This document shows, in pieces, positions 42,824 to 49,821 of a DNA stretch of 64,000 bases (positions are counted from its first letter, which is position 1; each line of letters starts with the position of its first letter). Where the stretch lies: NCBI GenBank assembly GCA_035293985.1, contig DATGLS010000048.1:372001-436000 (forward strand), given 5' to 3'. The notes below the pieces were generated by a model that worked only from the letters and a program-made list of their open reading frames with translations, did no database searches and was not told the origin of the DNA. The translations under genes were made by a program, and so were the position numbers. This DNA comes from JAVDCA01 sp035293985. GTDB taxonomy: Bacteria > Pseudomonadota > Alphaproteobacteria > Rhizobiales > Xanthobacteraceae.

Positions 42824-43465
42824 ATGACGGCGCGGGCCTCCGAGCCCGGGCATGACTGCCCGCGCTGCCCCCGTCTGGTCGCCTTCCGCGAGGAATGGCG
42901 GGCACGCGAGCCGGCTTGGTTCAACGGGCCGGTGCCGGCGTTCGGGCCGACTGATGCACGCCTGCTGATCGTCGGCCTCGCGCCGGGACTGCGCGGCGCC
43001 AACCGCACCGGCCGCCCCTTCACCGGCGATTACGCCGGCGACCTCCTCTACGCCACGCTGATCGAGTTCGGCTTCGCGCGCGGAAACTATGAAGCGCGGA
43101 CCGACGACGGGCTCACCCTCGTCGACTGCCGCATCGCCAATGCGGTCTCGTGCGTGCCGCCGGAGAACAAACCGACGCCGGACGAGATCAACACCTGTCG
43201 CCCATTTCTCGCCGCGGCGCTCGCCGAGATGCCGCGCCTCGCCGCGGTCGTCGCGCTCGGCCGCATCGCGCATGACAGTGCGGTGGTCGCACTGGGCGAG
43301 AAGCGCTCGCGCATGCCATTCACCCACGCCGGCGCGCACCAGGCCGGCAAGGTGATGCTGTTCGGCAGCTATCATTGCTCGCGCTACAACACCAACACGG
43401 GAAGGTTGACGCCGGAGATGTTCCGCGCGGTGTTCAGCAAGGTTCGAGCGCACCTAAATGACTGA
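42824..43465 (+). CDS. Uracil-DNA glycosylase, family 5 (UDGb) type
   Basis: A 213-residue Fe-S uracil-DNA glycosylase that removes uracil and possibly other deaminated bases. The family 5 motif 1 is GLAPGLRGANRTGRPFTGD (about 46-64), which lacks the acidic catalytic residue of family 1, and motif 3 is SYHCSRYNTNTGRLTPEM. Cys residues in DCPRCPRL and around ANAVSCVPP...NTC should hold a 4Fe-4S cluster. The ATG at 42824 is 11 bp after the NYN gene stop, so the two are likely one operon. Confidence 0.88.
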   Translation: MTARASEPGHDCPRCPRLVAFREEWRAREPAWFNGPVPAFGPTDARLLIVGLAPGLRGANRTGRPFTGDYAGDLLYATLIEFGFARGNYEARTDDGLTLVDCRIANAVSCVPPENKPTPDEINTCRPFLAAALAEMPRLAAVVALGRIAHDSAVVALGEKRSRMPFTHAGAHQAGKVMLFGSYHCSRYNTNTGRLTPEMFRAVFSKVRAHLND

Positions 43466-43562
43466 GCAGGGCGTGTGTGCTCCTGCCCCCCGCTCTTCGC
43501 AGGAGAGGGAGCGCAGGCGTCGTGCTCACCTCACATGCGATAACCGCATGTACCGGCGGACC

Positions 43563-43976
43563 TCAGCCCCGGCCTGCGTAGGACATGAACTCCATCAGCG
43601 ATCCATCCGGATCGCGGAAGTAGACGCTGGTGCCGCGGCCCTTGGCGCCGAAGCGCTCCATCGGGCCGGCTTCGATCTTGATGCCGTGGCGTTGCAGGTG
43701 CGCGACAGCGTCGGCGATCGGACCAGCCCACTCGAAGCAGAGGTCGCTGTTGCCCGGTTGCACCGGCAGCCGCGCCACCTCGGCCGGCTTGACGCCCGGC
43801 CCGTGCACGTTGAGCTGCTTGTCGCCGAACCGGTACGCGAAGCCGGCGGGCCGCGCTACCAGCTCGGCGCCGAGCACGTCGCGATAGAACGCATTCGAGC
43901 GCTCCCACTCGGCGACATGGATGACACAGTGATCGAGCCGCGTCGGCAATGCCATGATCTTGGCCATGACGTTCAC
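43563..43976 (-). CDS. VOC-superfamily (glyoxalase-like) protein
   Basis: A 137-residue protein with two beta-alpha-beta-beta-beta modules. LDHCVIHVAEWERSNAFYRDVLGAELVAR begins module 1, and GIKIEAGPMERFGAKGRGTSVYFRDPDGSLMEFMSY ends module 2, with metal ligands His16 and Glu near the end. Resembles VOC virulence-type or dioxygenase-like proteins (catechol-dioxygenase branch, fosfomycin-resistance branch); substrate unknown. It starts with GTG at 43976, overlapping the smpB stop by 4 bp (GTGA); the ATG at 43967 is an alternative. Confidence 0.82.
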   Translation of the reverse strand: MNVMAKIMALPTRLDHCVIHVAEWERSNAFYRDVLGAELVARPAGFAYRFGDKQLNVHGPGVKPAEVARLPVQPGNSDLCFEWAGPIADAVAHLQRHGIKIEAGPMERFGAKGRGTSVYFRDPDGSLMEFMSYAGRG

Positions 43977-44446
43977 CCCTTGAGCCGCATCAGCCGGCCC
44001 TTCTCGCGCTCCCAGGTGCGCTTCTTCTCGGTCTCGCGCTTGTCGTGCAGCTTCTTGCCGCGCGCGAGCGCGACCTCGACCTTGGCGCGGCCCTTGTCGT
44101 TGAAATACATCTTCAGCGGCACGATCGTCATGCCGTCGCGCTCGACACCGCCGGCAAGCTTGTCGATCTGGCGGCGGTGCAGCAGCAGCTTGCGCGGCCG
44201 TTTCGGCGCGTGGTTGAAGCGGCTCGCCTGCACGTATTCGGGAATGTTGGCGTTGACCAGCCAGATCTCGCCGTCGCGCGTATCGGCGTAGGACTCCGCG
44301 ATCGTCGCGCGGCCCTGGCGCAGCGATTTCACCTCGGTCCCGGTCAGCGCGATGCCGGCCTCGAAGACCTCGCCGATCTCGTAGTTGAACCGCGCCCGCC
44401 GATTGTCGGCCACGACCTTCTGCGGCCGCTCCTTCTTGTCCGCCAT
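43973..44446 (-). CDS. smpB: SsrA-binding protein SmpB
   Basis: A 157-residue protein that delivers tmRNA to stalled ribosomes. Motifs: NRRARFNYEIGEVFEAGIALTGTEVKSLR (N-terminal), QASRFNHAPKRPRKLLLHRRQI, the basic C-terminal tail KKLHDKRETEKKRTWEREKG. The usual conserved C-terminal stretch is intact. Start at ATG 44446. In relatives dapA lies next to smpB; here a four-gene electron-transfer operon and mscL lie between them. I found no tmRNA gene in the window. Confidence 0.96.
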   Translation of the reverse strand: MADKKERPQKVVADNRRARFNYEIGEVFEAGIALTGTEVKSLRQGRATIAESYADTRDGEIWLVNANIPEYVQASRFNHAPKRPRKLLLHRRQIDKLAGGVERDGMTIVPLKMYFNDKGRAKVEVALARGKKLHDKRETEKKRTWEREKGRLMRLKG

Positions 44447-44745
44447 CGGCGAAGCCTCGTTGGAATCGCCGGGGGATGCAACGTCCCTCCAGCGTCGCCG
44501 CGTTGTCTAGTCACCACCGCGGCCGCCGACAAGGCCGGGGCGCGATACAGTTTTTCATTGTTCTAAATCCAAATAAACAGCAAGTCTTTAGCTTGGTTCT
44601 AAAGCACAACCGGGCACATTACCAACTTACATTATCTCTAAAGCTTGATTCTTGTCTTGCAACCCACAGACATCGCCCCCCTATTACTTTCCGCATTCGC
44701 CACCCGACGGGCGGAGTCTTGCGCCTCGCACATCCGGAGGAATCC
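44447..44745. other. AT-rich leader of the porin-FMN-ApbE-cytochrome operon
   Basis: The 299 bp between smpB and the porin gene. From 44550 to 44660 it is much richer in A/T than the surroundings and contains three TCTAAA half-sites (44562-44567, 44598-44603, 44636-44641) around an inverted repeat (44586-44604). A ribosome site CCGGAGG precedes the porin ATG. No other gene is supported here. Confidence 0.55.
44586..44604. promoter_or_regulatory. Inverted repeat resembling the rhizobial Irr iron-control element
   Basis: CTTTAG-CTTGGTT-CTAAAG has perfect 6-bp arms. Written as TTTAGCTTGGTTCTAAA, it differs from the Irr-box pattern I recall (TTTAGAANNNTTCTAAA) at only two positions. It lies 142 bp upstream of the porin gene in an AT-rich promoter-like region. 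The assignment is by recalled consensus. Confidence 0.5.
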
Positions 44746-46332
44746 ATGGCCATCCCATCGCGCCGCCCCGCCGCCATCCTGCTGGCAACCGCATCACTCC
44801 TCGCCCTCGACGTGGGTGTCGCCCGCGCGGGCGACACGACGGCCTCGCCTCCGCCGGCGGCATCGAACGAGGCATTGCTCAAGAAGCTCGATGCGATGGA
44901 GCAGCGCATCAAGTCGCTGGAGGCGCAGCTCCGGGAGCAGAAGAAGGCGCCGGCGAGCGCGCGCGAGCGACACGCGCCGACGCCACCGGCCGGCCCCTAT
45001 GCCGCGACGACCGCCGCGCCACCAACGGCCGCGCCCGCAACCGCGACACCAGCAAACGCCGCGCCGCCGGCGGCAACGGATGCCCCAGCAACCCCGCCCG
45101 ACAAGCCCAACAAACCGATCCTGGGCGTGGCCGATTCGCCGATCGCCGGCCTGACCATCGGCGCCTATGGCGAGTTCTTCTTCGGCAGCGCGCAGAACCC
45201 GGCGGCCGGCGGCCAGTGGCAGAACGGCTTCGATGCCCGCCGCATGGTGCTGCTGCCGACTTACCAGATCACCGACAACATCATCTTCAACGCCGAGATC
45301 GAGTTCGAGCACGCGGGGTCCGGCTTCGACAACGACGACAAACTGCACGGCACCGCCGAGATCGAGCAGATGTGGATCGACTTCAAGATCGTCGACCAGT
45401 TCAACTGGCGCGCGCCCGGCATCGATCTCGTGCCGATCGGCTGGACCAATCAGCATCACGAGCCGACCCAGTTCTACAGCGTGCTGCGGCCGGAGCTCTA
45501 CAACGGGCTCATTCCGTCGACCTGGAAGGTTCCGGGCACCAGCGTCTACGGCACGATCGCGGACGGGCTGAAGTATCAGGTGATGCTGAGCGCCAGCAAC
45601 GAGGACTATGGCGATTCCTTCGACGGCCGCACCGACGCCAAGACCGTGCCGCCGCCGGGCACCGCCTACTTCCCAGGCGTCGACGGCCTCGACGGGTTGA
45701 GCTTCTCCAATCCGCCGCTCGGCGATTTTTCCCAGCTGACGAGCGCCATGGCGGTGTCCGGCCGGCTCGATTTCTCGCCGGCGTTCCTGCCGGGCTTCGC
45801 CGCAAGCGTGAGCGCCTACTATTCGCCGAACATCACGCCGCGCGGCGCCCATGACGATTTCGGCAACTTTCTCGGCCGCACCAGCCTCGCCTTGCTCGAC
45901 GGCGAATTCCGCTATCGCATGCCCGACACCGGGCTCGAGCTCAAGGGCGAGTACGTGGAGGCGATCTTCGGCAATCCCGCCAACCTGCGCGCCAACAACG
46001 ACACCGACCCGACCAACAATGTGGGCCGCACGATGTGGGGCGCCTCGGGCGAGATCGCCTACCACGTGCCGATGGGCACGATCCTCAACAGCAGCTGGGA
46101 AGCCGTTCCGTTCTATCGCTATACGATCGAGAACCTGCAGACGGGCGGATTCGCCGGCACCGACGTCAACGCGCCGACCGGCGCCGGCCAGCTGCAGTTC
46201 CACAACCTCGGCGTCGCGGTCTTCCCGTCCCCCAAGCTGGTGCTCAAGGCGACCTACCAGAAGGTGATCAACCGCGACCCGGCCGGCGCCAATGCGGACT
46301 CGGTGCTCGGCGGCGTCGGATTCCTGTTCTAA
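44746..46332 (+). CDS. Outer-membrane porin, first gene of the flavin-electron-transfer operon
   Basis: A 528-residue outer-membrane protein. The ATG at 44746 follows CCGGAGG and gives a signal peptide (1-28, ending VGVARAG). A short coiled coil (about 38-65, LLKKLDAMEQRIKSLEAQLREQ) and an Ala/Pro/Thr-rich linker (70-120) precede a beta-barrel of alternating strands from about residue 125 (GLTIGAYGEFFFGS) to the C-terminal Phe (GGVGFLF), the usual barrel ending. The coiled-coil-plus-barrel layout resembles phosphate/OprP-type or carbohydrate porins; a metal or chelate role is suggested only by its neighbours. It ends 17 bp before the next gene. Confidence 0.85.
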   Translation: MAIPSRRPAAILLATASLLALDVGVARAGDTTASPPPAASNEALLKKLDAMEQRIKSLEAQLREQKKAPASARERHAPTPPAGPYAATTAAPPTAAPATATPANAAPPAATDAPATPPDKPNKPILGVADSPIAGLTIGAYGEFFFGSAQNPAAGGQWQNGFDARRMVLLPTYQITDNIIFNAEIEFEHAGSGFDNDDKLHGTAEIEQMWIDFKIVDQFNWRAPGIDLVPIGWTNQHHEPTQFYSVLRPELYNGLIPSTWKVPGTSVYGTIADGLKYQVMLSASNEDYGDSFDGRTDAKTVPPPGTAYFPGVDGLDGLSFSNPPLGDFSQLTSAMAVSGRLDFSPAFLPGFAASVSAYYSPNITPRGAHDDFGNFLGRTSLALLDGEFRYRMPDTGLELKGEYVEAIFGNPANLRANNDTDPTNNVGRTMWGASGEIAYHVPMGTILNSSWEAVPFYRYTIENLQTGGFAGTDVNAPTGAGQLQFHNLGVAVFPSPKLVLKATYQKVINRDPAGANADSVLGGVGFLF

Positions 46333-46349
46333 CATCCCGCGGAGACAGC

Positions 46350-46823
46350 ATGTCGCAATGGATCAGATGGGCCGCGCCGGCGGCGGCGCTCGTATCGGTC
46401 ACCTCGGCGGCGCATGCCGTGCAATATCTCTCCCTCGCGCAGGCGCAGAAGCTCGCGTTTCCATCGGCGACGCGCTTCGTCGAGGTGCAGGCCGGCCGCG
46501 TGTGGAAGGCGCAGGCCGGCGAGAGAGTGATCGGCCTGTTCGTGTTCGATCGGGTGATCGGCAAGCACCTGTACATCGACTACACGGTCGCGATCGATCC
46601 GGGCGGCCAGGTCCACCGCGTCGATATCCTGCAATATCGCGAGTCCTACGGCGGCGAGGTGCGCCAGGCGAGCTGGCTCGCGCAGTTCGTCGGCAAGACG
46701 AGCGCAAGCCCGTTGCAGGTCGACCGGGATATCCGCAACATTTCCGGCGCGACGCTGTCGTCGCATCACGTCGCCGAAGGCGTGAAGCGAGTCCTCAGCC
46801 TCTATGGCCATGGCGTCCGCTAG
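46350..46823 (+). CDS. Periplasmic FMN-binding-domain protein, predicted to be flavinylated
   Basis: A 157-residue protein with a signal peptide ending SAAHA (residue 23) and one FMN-binding domain. Near the C-terminus NISGATLSSHH contains the flavinylation motif SGAT (132-135), so FMN should be linked by a phosphoester to Thr135, as in NqrC and NosR-type proteins. The domain also has FVFDRVIGKHLYIDYTVAID and YRESYGGEV. The enzyme needed, ApbE, is the next gene and overlaps it by 20 bp. It should be a one-flavin electron carrier in the periplasm. Confidence 0.88.
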   Translation: MSQWIRWAAPAAALVSVTSAAHAVQYLSLAQAQKLAFPSATRFVEVQAGRVWKAQAGERVIGLFVFDRVIGKHLYIDYTVAIDPGGQVHRVDILQYRESYGGEVRQASWLAQFVGKTSASPLQVDRDIRNISGATLSSHHVAEGVKRVLSLYGHGVR

Positions 46824-47712
46824 CATCCGCCGCGCCTGCCCGCTGCTCGGCACGTTCGTCGACATCACGGCGGGCGCGGGACCGGCTTGCCGCGATCTCC
46901 CCGCCGCGGTCGATGCGGCGATGGCGGCGGTCGCGCGCGTGCATCGCCTGATGAGCTTCCATGATCCGGCGAGCGACGTGAGCCGCCTCAACCGCGGGGC
47001 CGCGGCCGGACCGGTGAGCGTCGATCCCTGGACCTGGCGCGTTCTCGAGGCGGCGCTCGACCTCAATCGCCGCTCGAGCGGCGCCTTCGATGTCACGTTT
47101 GCGCCGGTGCTGCAGGCTCTCGGCCTGTTGCCGCCGACCGGAAACGGCTGGCCGCGGGCGGGCGGGCCGGCGCCGCGCGATGCGATCGAGCTGCTCCCCG
47201 ATGGAGATGTCCGCTTCCATCATCCGGGCACGCGGATCGACCTCGGCGGCATCGCCAAGGGGTTCGCGGTCGATTGTGCGATCGAGGCTCTACGGGCGCA
47301 CGGTGCGGCGAGCGGGCTCGTCGACGCCGGCGGCGACATCGCGGCGTTCGGAACGGCGGCGCAGACGATCCATTTGCGCGATCCACGCGACCCGAGCCTG
47401 GTGCTCGGCGCGATCGCGATCCGGGACGAGGCGCTCGCGTCGAGCGGCGGCCGCTTCGATCCGCTCGCCTCTGCGGCGGCGGCGTTGCCGGCGGTGATCG
47501 ATCCGCAAACCCGCGCCCCCGCGCGGACCGTGTGCGGCGCGAGCGTGCGCGCGCCGACCTGCATGCTCGCGGATGCCCTCACCAAGGTCGTAATGATCGC
47601 CGGCGAGGCCGCCGGGCCACTGCTCGAGCATTTCGCTGCCGCCGCGCTCATCGTGCGGCCGGACGACACCATCCTCGTCACTCCGACATGGCAGGCTGCC
47701 CGTGCGGCTTGA
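46804..47712 (+). CDS. apbE: FAD:protein FMN transferase ApbE
   Basis: A 302-residue ApbE, which transfers FMN from FAD to the Thr of SGAT-type motifs. Family stretches are RACPLLGTFVDITAG, RLMSFHDPASDVSRLN, FDVTFAPVL, IDLGGIAKGFAVD, LVDAGGDIAAFG and ADALTKVVMI (Mg site). In the usual HIIDP motif the first His is replaced (PAVIDPQT). The start cannot be moved upstream because an in-frame stop lies at 46783, so the protein has no visible signal peptide or lipobox, unlike most bacterial ApbEs. It overlaps both neighbours (20 and 11 bp), so the operon is translationally coupled. Confidence 0.9.
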   Translation: MAMASASIRRACPLLGTFVDITAGAGPACRDLPAAVDAAMAAVARVHRLMSFHDPASDVSRLNRGAAAGPVSVDPWTWRVLEAALDLNRRSSGAFDVTFAPVLQALGLLPPTGNGWPRAGGPAPRDAIELLPDGDVRFHHPGTRIDLGGIAKGFAVDCAIEALRAHGAASGLVDAGGDIAAFGTAAQTIHLRDPRDPSLVLGAIAIRDEALASSGGRFDPLASAAAALPAVIDPQTRAPARTVCGASVRAPTCMLADALTKVVMIAGEAAGPLLEHFAAAALIVRPDDTILVTPTWQAARAA

Positions 47713-48166
47713 TCCGTGGTTTCGCCGCGCGCTCTATACGGCATTCGCTACCCTCGTCGCGACCGGCGCCGTGTGGCTGCTCGCCGACTGGGGCAAGGAC
47801 CACCTCAGCCCCGATCCGTGGCAGGAGATCGCCGCCGACGTGCTGATGGTGCACGGCGGTGCCGCGATGGTGACGCTGATGTTGCTGGGCGCGCTCGTCC
47901 CCCTGCACGTACGACGCGCCTGGCGCAGCAAGCGCAATCGCCTCACAGGACCGACCATGATCGCGGTCAACGCGATGCTGATCGCGAGCGCCTTCGAGCT
48001 CTATTATGCGGGCTCCGACACCTTGCGCCGCTGGATGAGCGACGCGCATATCGTGATCGGGCTGGTGCTGCCGGCCGGGCTGATCCTGCACGTGTGGCTC
48101 GGCCGGCGGAGCCGGCCCAAGCCAGGCGGCGAACTCATTTCTTCAGGAGATCGCGGATCTCCGTGA
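47702..48166 (+). CDS. Four-helix membrane protein, candidate di-haem b-type cytochrome
   Basis: A 154-residue protein starting at GTG 47702. Four hydrophobic helices at about 10-30, 46-69, 83-104 and 113-134; the loops with RRAWRSKRNR and RRSRPK place N- and C-termini in the cytoplasm. His51 and His69 lie at opposite ends of helix 2, and His116 and His130 at opposite ends of helix 4. The pairs 51/116 and 69/130 could each hold one haem, giving a path across the membrane. It resembles no family I can name with certainty; a small cytochrome b / ferric-reductase-like protein fits. Its end overlaps mscL by 32 bp tail to tail. Confidence 0.75.
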   Translation: MRLDPWFRRALYTAFATLVATGAVWLLADWGKDHLSPDPWQEIAADVLMVHGGAAMVTLMLLGALVPLHVRRAWRSKRNRLTGPTMIAVNAMLIASAFELYYAGSDTLRRWMSDAHIVIGLVLPAGLILHVWLGRRSRPKPGGELISSGDRGSP

Positions 48167-48539
48167 GCAGCACGACCTCCGCGGGCGGCGCCTTCGGCGC
48201 CTCCGCTACCGGCTTGTAGAGCTTGTTGATCAGCTTGACGACGAGGAAGAGCGCGAAGGCGATGATGATGAAATTGATCAGGATGGTGAGAAAGTTTCCC
48301 CAAGCCAGCACGGCGCCTTGTTTTTTCGCGTCAGCCAGGGCGGCCGCCGTGACCTTGGAGGAGAGCGGTATGTAATAATTGGAGAAGTCGAGCCCGCCCG
48401 TGACCGCGCCGATGATCGGCATGATGATGTCGCCGACCAGCGAGTTGACGATCGCGCCGAAGGCCGCGCCGATCACCACGCCGACCGCGAGGTCGACGAC
48501 GTTTCCGCGCATCGCGAATTTCTTGAATTCTTCCAACAT
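48135..48539 (-). CDS. mscL: Large-conductance mechanosensitive channel
   Basis: A 134-residue channel that opens under osmotic downshock. MLEEFKKFAMRGNVVDLAVGVVIGAAFGAIVNSLVGDIIMP is the canonical N-terminal helix and first membrane span, which fixes the ATG at 48539; the second span is FLTILINFIIIAFALFLVV and the C-terminal helix bundle ends LLTEIRDLLKK. Full length, no anomalies. It lies after dapA and converges on the cytochrome-like gene, overlapping it by 32 bp. Confidence 0.96.
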   Translation of the reverse strand: MLEEFKKFAMRGNVVDLAVGVVIGAAFGAIVNSLVGDIIMPIIGAVTGGLDFSNYYIPLSSKVTAAALADAKKQGAVLAWGNFLTILINFIIIAFALFLVVKLINKLYKPVAEAPKAPPAEVVLLTEIRDLLKK

Positions 48540-48655
48540 CGACGCCTCCCCTGGGTTCGATCGCGTTCGCCGCACGCGCGACCGCGGCCACACACACACA
48601 GCCGAGCACAACCCGGAAACAGGAGCAAGCTTGCGGCGCGAGCGCCGCGGCCGCG

Positions 48656-49546
48656 TCAGTTGATGAGGCCGGCGTGCACCATGGCGTCGCGCACCACGGC
48701 CTTCGACTTCTCGCCGATCGACACCATCGGCAGGCGCAGCGTATCGGACGCCTTGCCGAGCAGCGAGAGCGCGTATTTGACCGGCGCCGGGCTCGTCTCG
48801 ACGAACAGGTTCTGATGCAGCGGCATCAGCTTGTCCTGCAGCTTGAGCGCCGTCGCGAAATCGCCGCGCAGGCACGCGCCCTGGAATTCGGCGCACAGGC
48901 GCGGCGCGACGTTCGAGGTGACCGAGATGCAGCCATGGCCGCCATGCGCCATGAAACCGAGTGCGGTCGCATCCTCGCCCGAGAGCTGGTTGAACCCCTC
49001 GCCCATGGCGGCCCGCTGCTGCGACACGCGCACCATGCTGGCGGTCGCGTCCTTCACGCCGGCGATGTTCTCGAGCTCGTAGAGCCGCGTCATGGTCTCG
49101 ACCGACATGTCGATCACCGAGCGCGCCGGGATGTTGTAGATCATGATCGGAATGCCGATCGCGTCGTTGATCGCCTTGAAGTGCTGGTACATGCCCTCTT
49201 GGGTCGGCTTGTTGTAATAAGGGGTCACCACCAGCACCGCATCGGCGCCCGCCTCCTCGGCGTGCTTGGCGAGTTCGACCGCCTCGCGGGTCGAGTTCGA
49301 GCCGGCGCCGGCGATCACCGGCACGCGCTTCTTTGCCTGGTCGATGCACCACTCGACCACCTGCTTGTGCTCCGCATGCGACAGCGTCGGGCTTTCGCCC
49401 GTGGTGCCGACCGGAACCAACCCATTGGTACCCTCGGAGATCTGCCACTCGACGAGGTCCCGGAAGGCCTGCTCGTCGACGGAACCGTTCTTGAAGGGCG
49501 TCACCAGTGCGGTGAACGAACCCCGGAAATTCGTCTTGGCGGCCAT
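48656..49546 (-). CDS. dapA: 4-hydroxy-tetrahydrodipicolinate synthase
   Basis: A 296-residue TIM-barrel aldolase condensing pyruvate with aspartate semialdehyde, the first step to lysine and diaminopimelate. Signatures are VPVGTTGESPTLSHAEH, VVTPYYNKPTQEGMYQHF with the catalytic Tyr, IYNIPARS, and the Schiff-base lysine in IAGVKDATASM. Start at ATG 49546. It is divergent from the lytic transglycosylase gene, the usual neighbour in this order. Confidence 0.96.
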   Translation of the reverse strand: MAAKTNFRGSFTALVTPFKNGSVDEQAFRDLVEWQISEGTNGLVPVGTTGESPTLSHAEHKQVVEWCIDQAKKRVPVIAGAGSNSTREAVELAKHAEEAGADAVLVVTPYYNKPTQEGMYQHFKAINDAIGIPIMIYNIPARSVIDMSVETMTRLYELENIAGVKDATASMVRVSQQRAAMGEGFNQLSGEDATALGFMAHGGHGCISVTSNVAPRLCAEFQGACLRGDFATALKLQDKLMPLHQNLFVETSPAPVKYALSLLGKASDTLRLPMVSIGEKSKAVVRDAMVHAGLIN

Positions 49547-49821
49547 TCTGTTCTCCCCGGAATGGGATCCCCGGAACCAAGTAAGGGCGAAACGCCTATC
49601 GGTTAACGTTTTCTCTCTCCCGAGACTAACGAATTTCGGCGATGCCGCCTAACGATTTTCGTGAAGCGAATGTGGGGTTCCGGACCGAAATCAACCGCAT
49701 CGCCCCCTTCTCCGCGGCACTCCGTCTCAACATCGCCACGTTTTCCCCGGATTAGGCTTTCGTCAATCTTATCAAAGCAATACGGTTAGGCATCGCGACT
49801 CGGGCGGGAGGACGCTGACCT

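Noticed and set aside
43480..43560. Hairpins after the uracil-DNA glycosylase gene (ACATGCG-ATAAC-CGCATGT)
   Set aside because: The stem has only 7 bp and no T-run, so I do not call it a terminator; it may be a degraded repeat.
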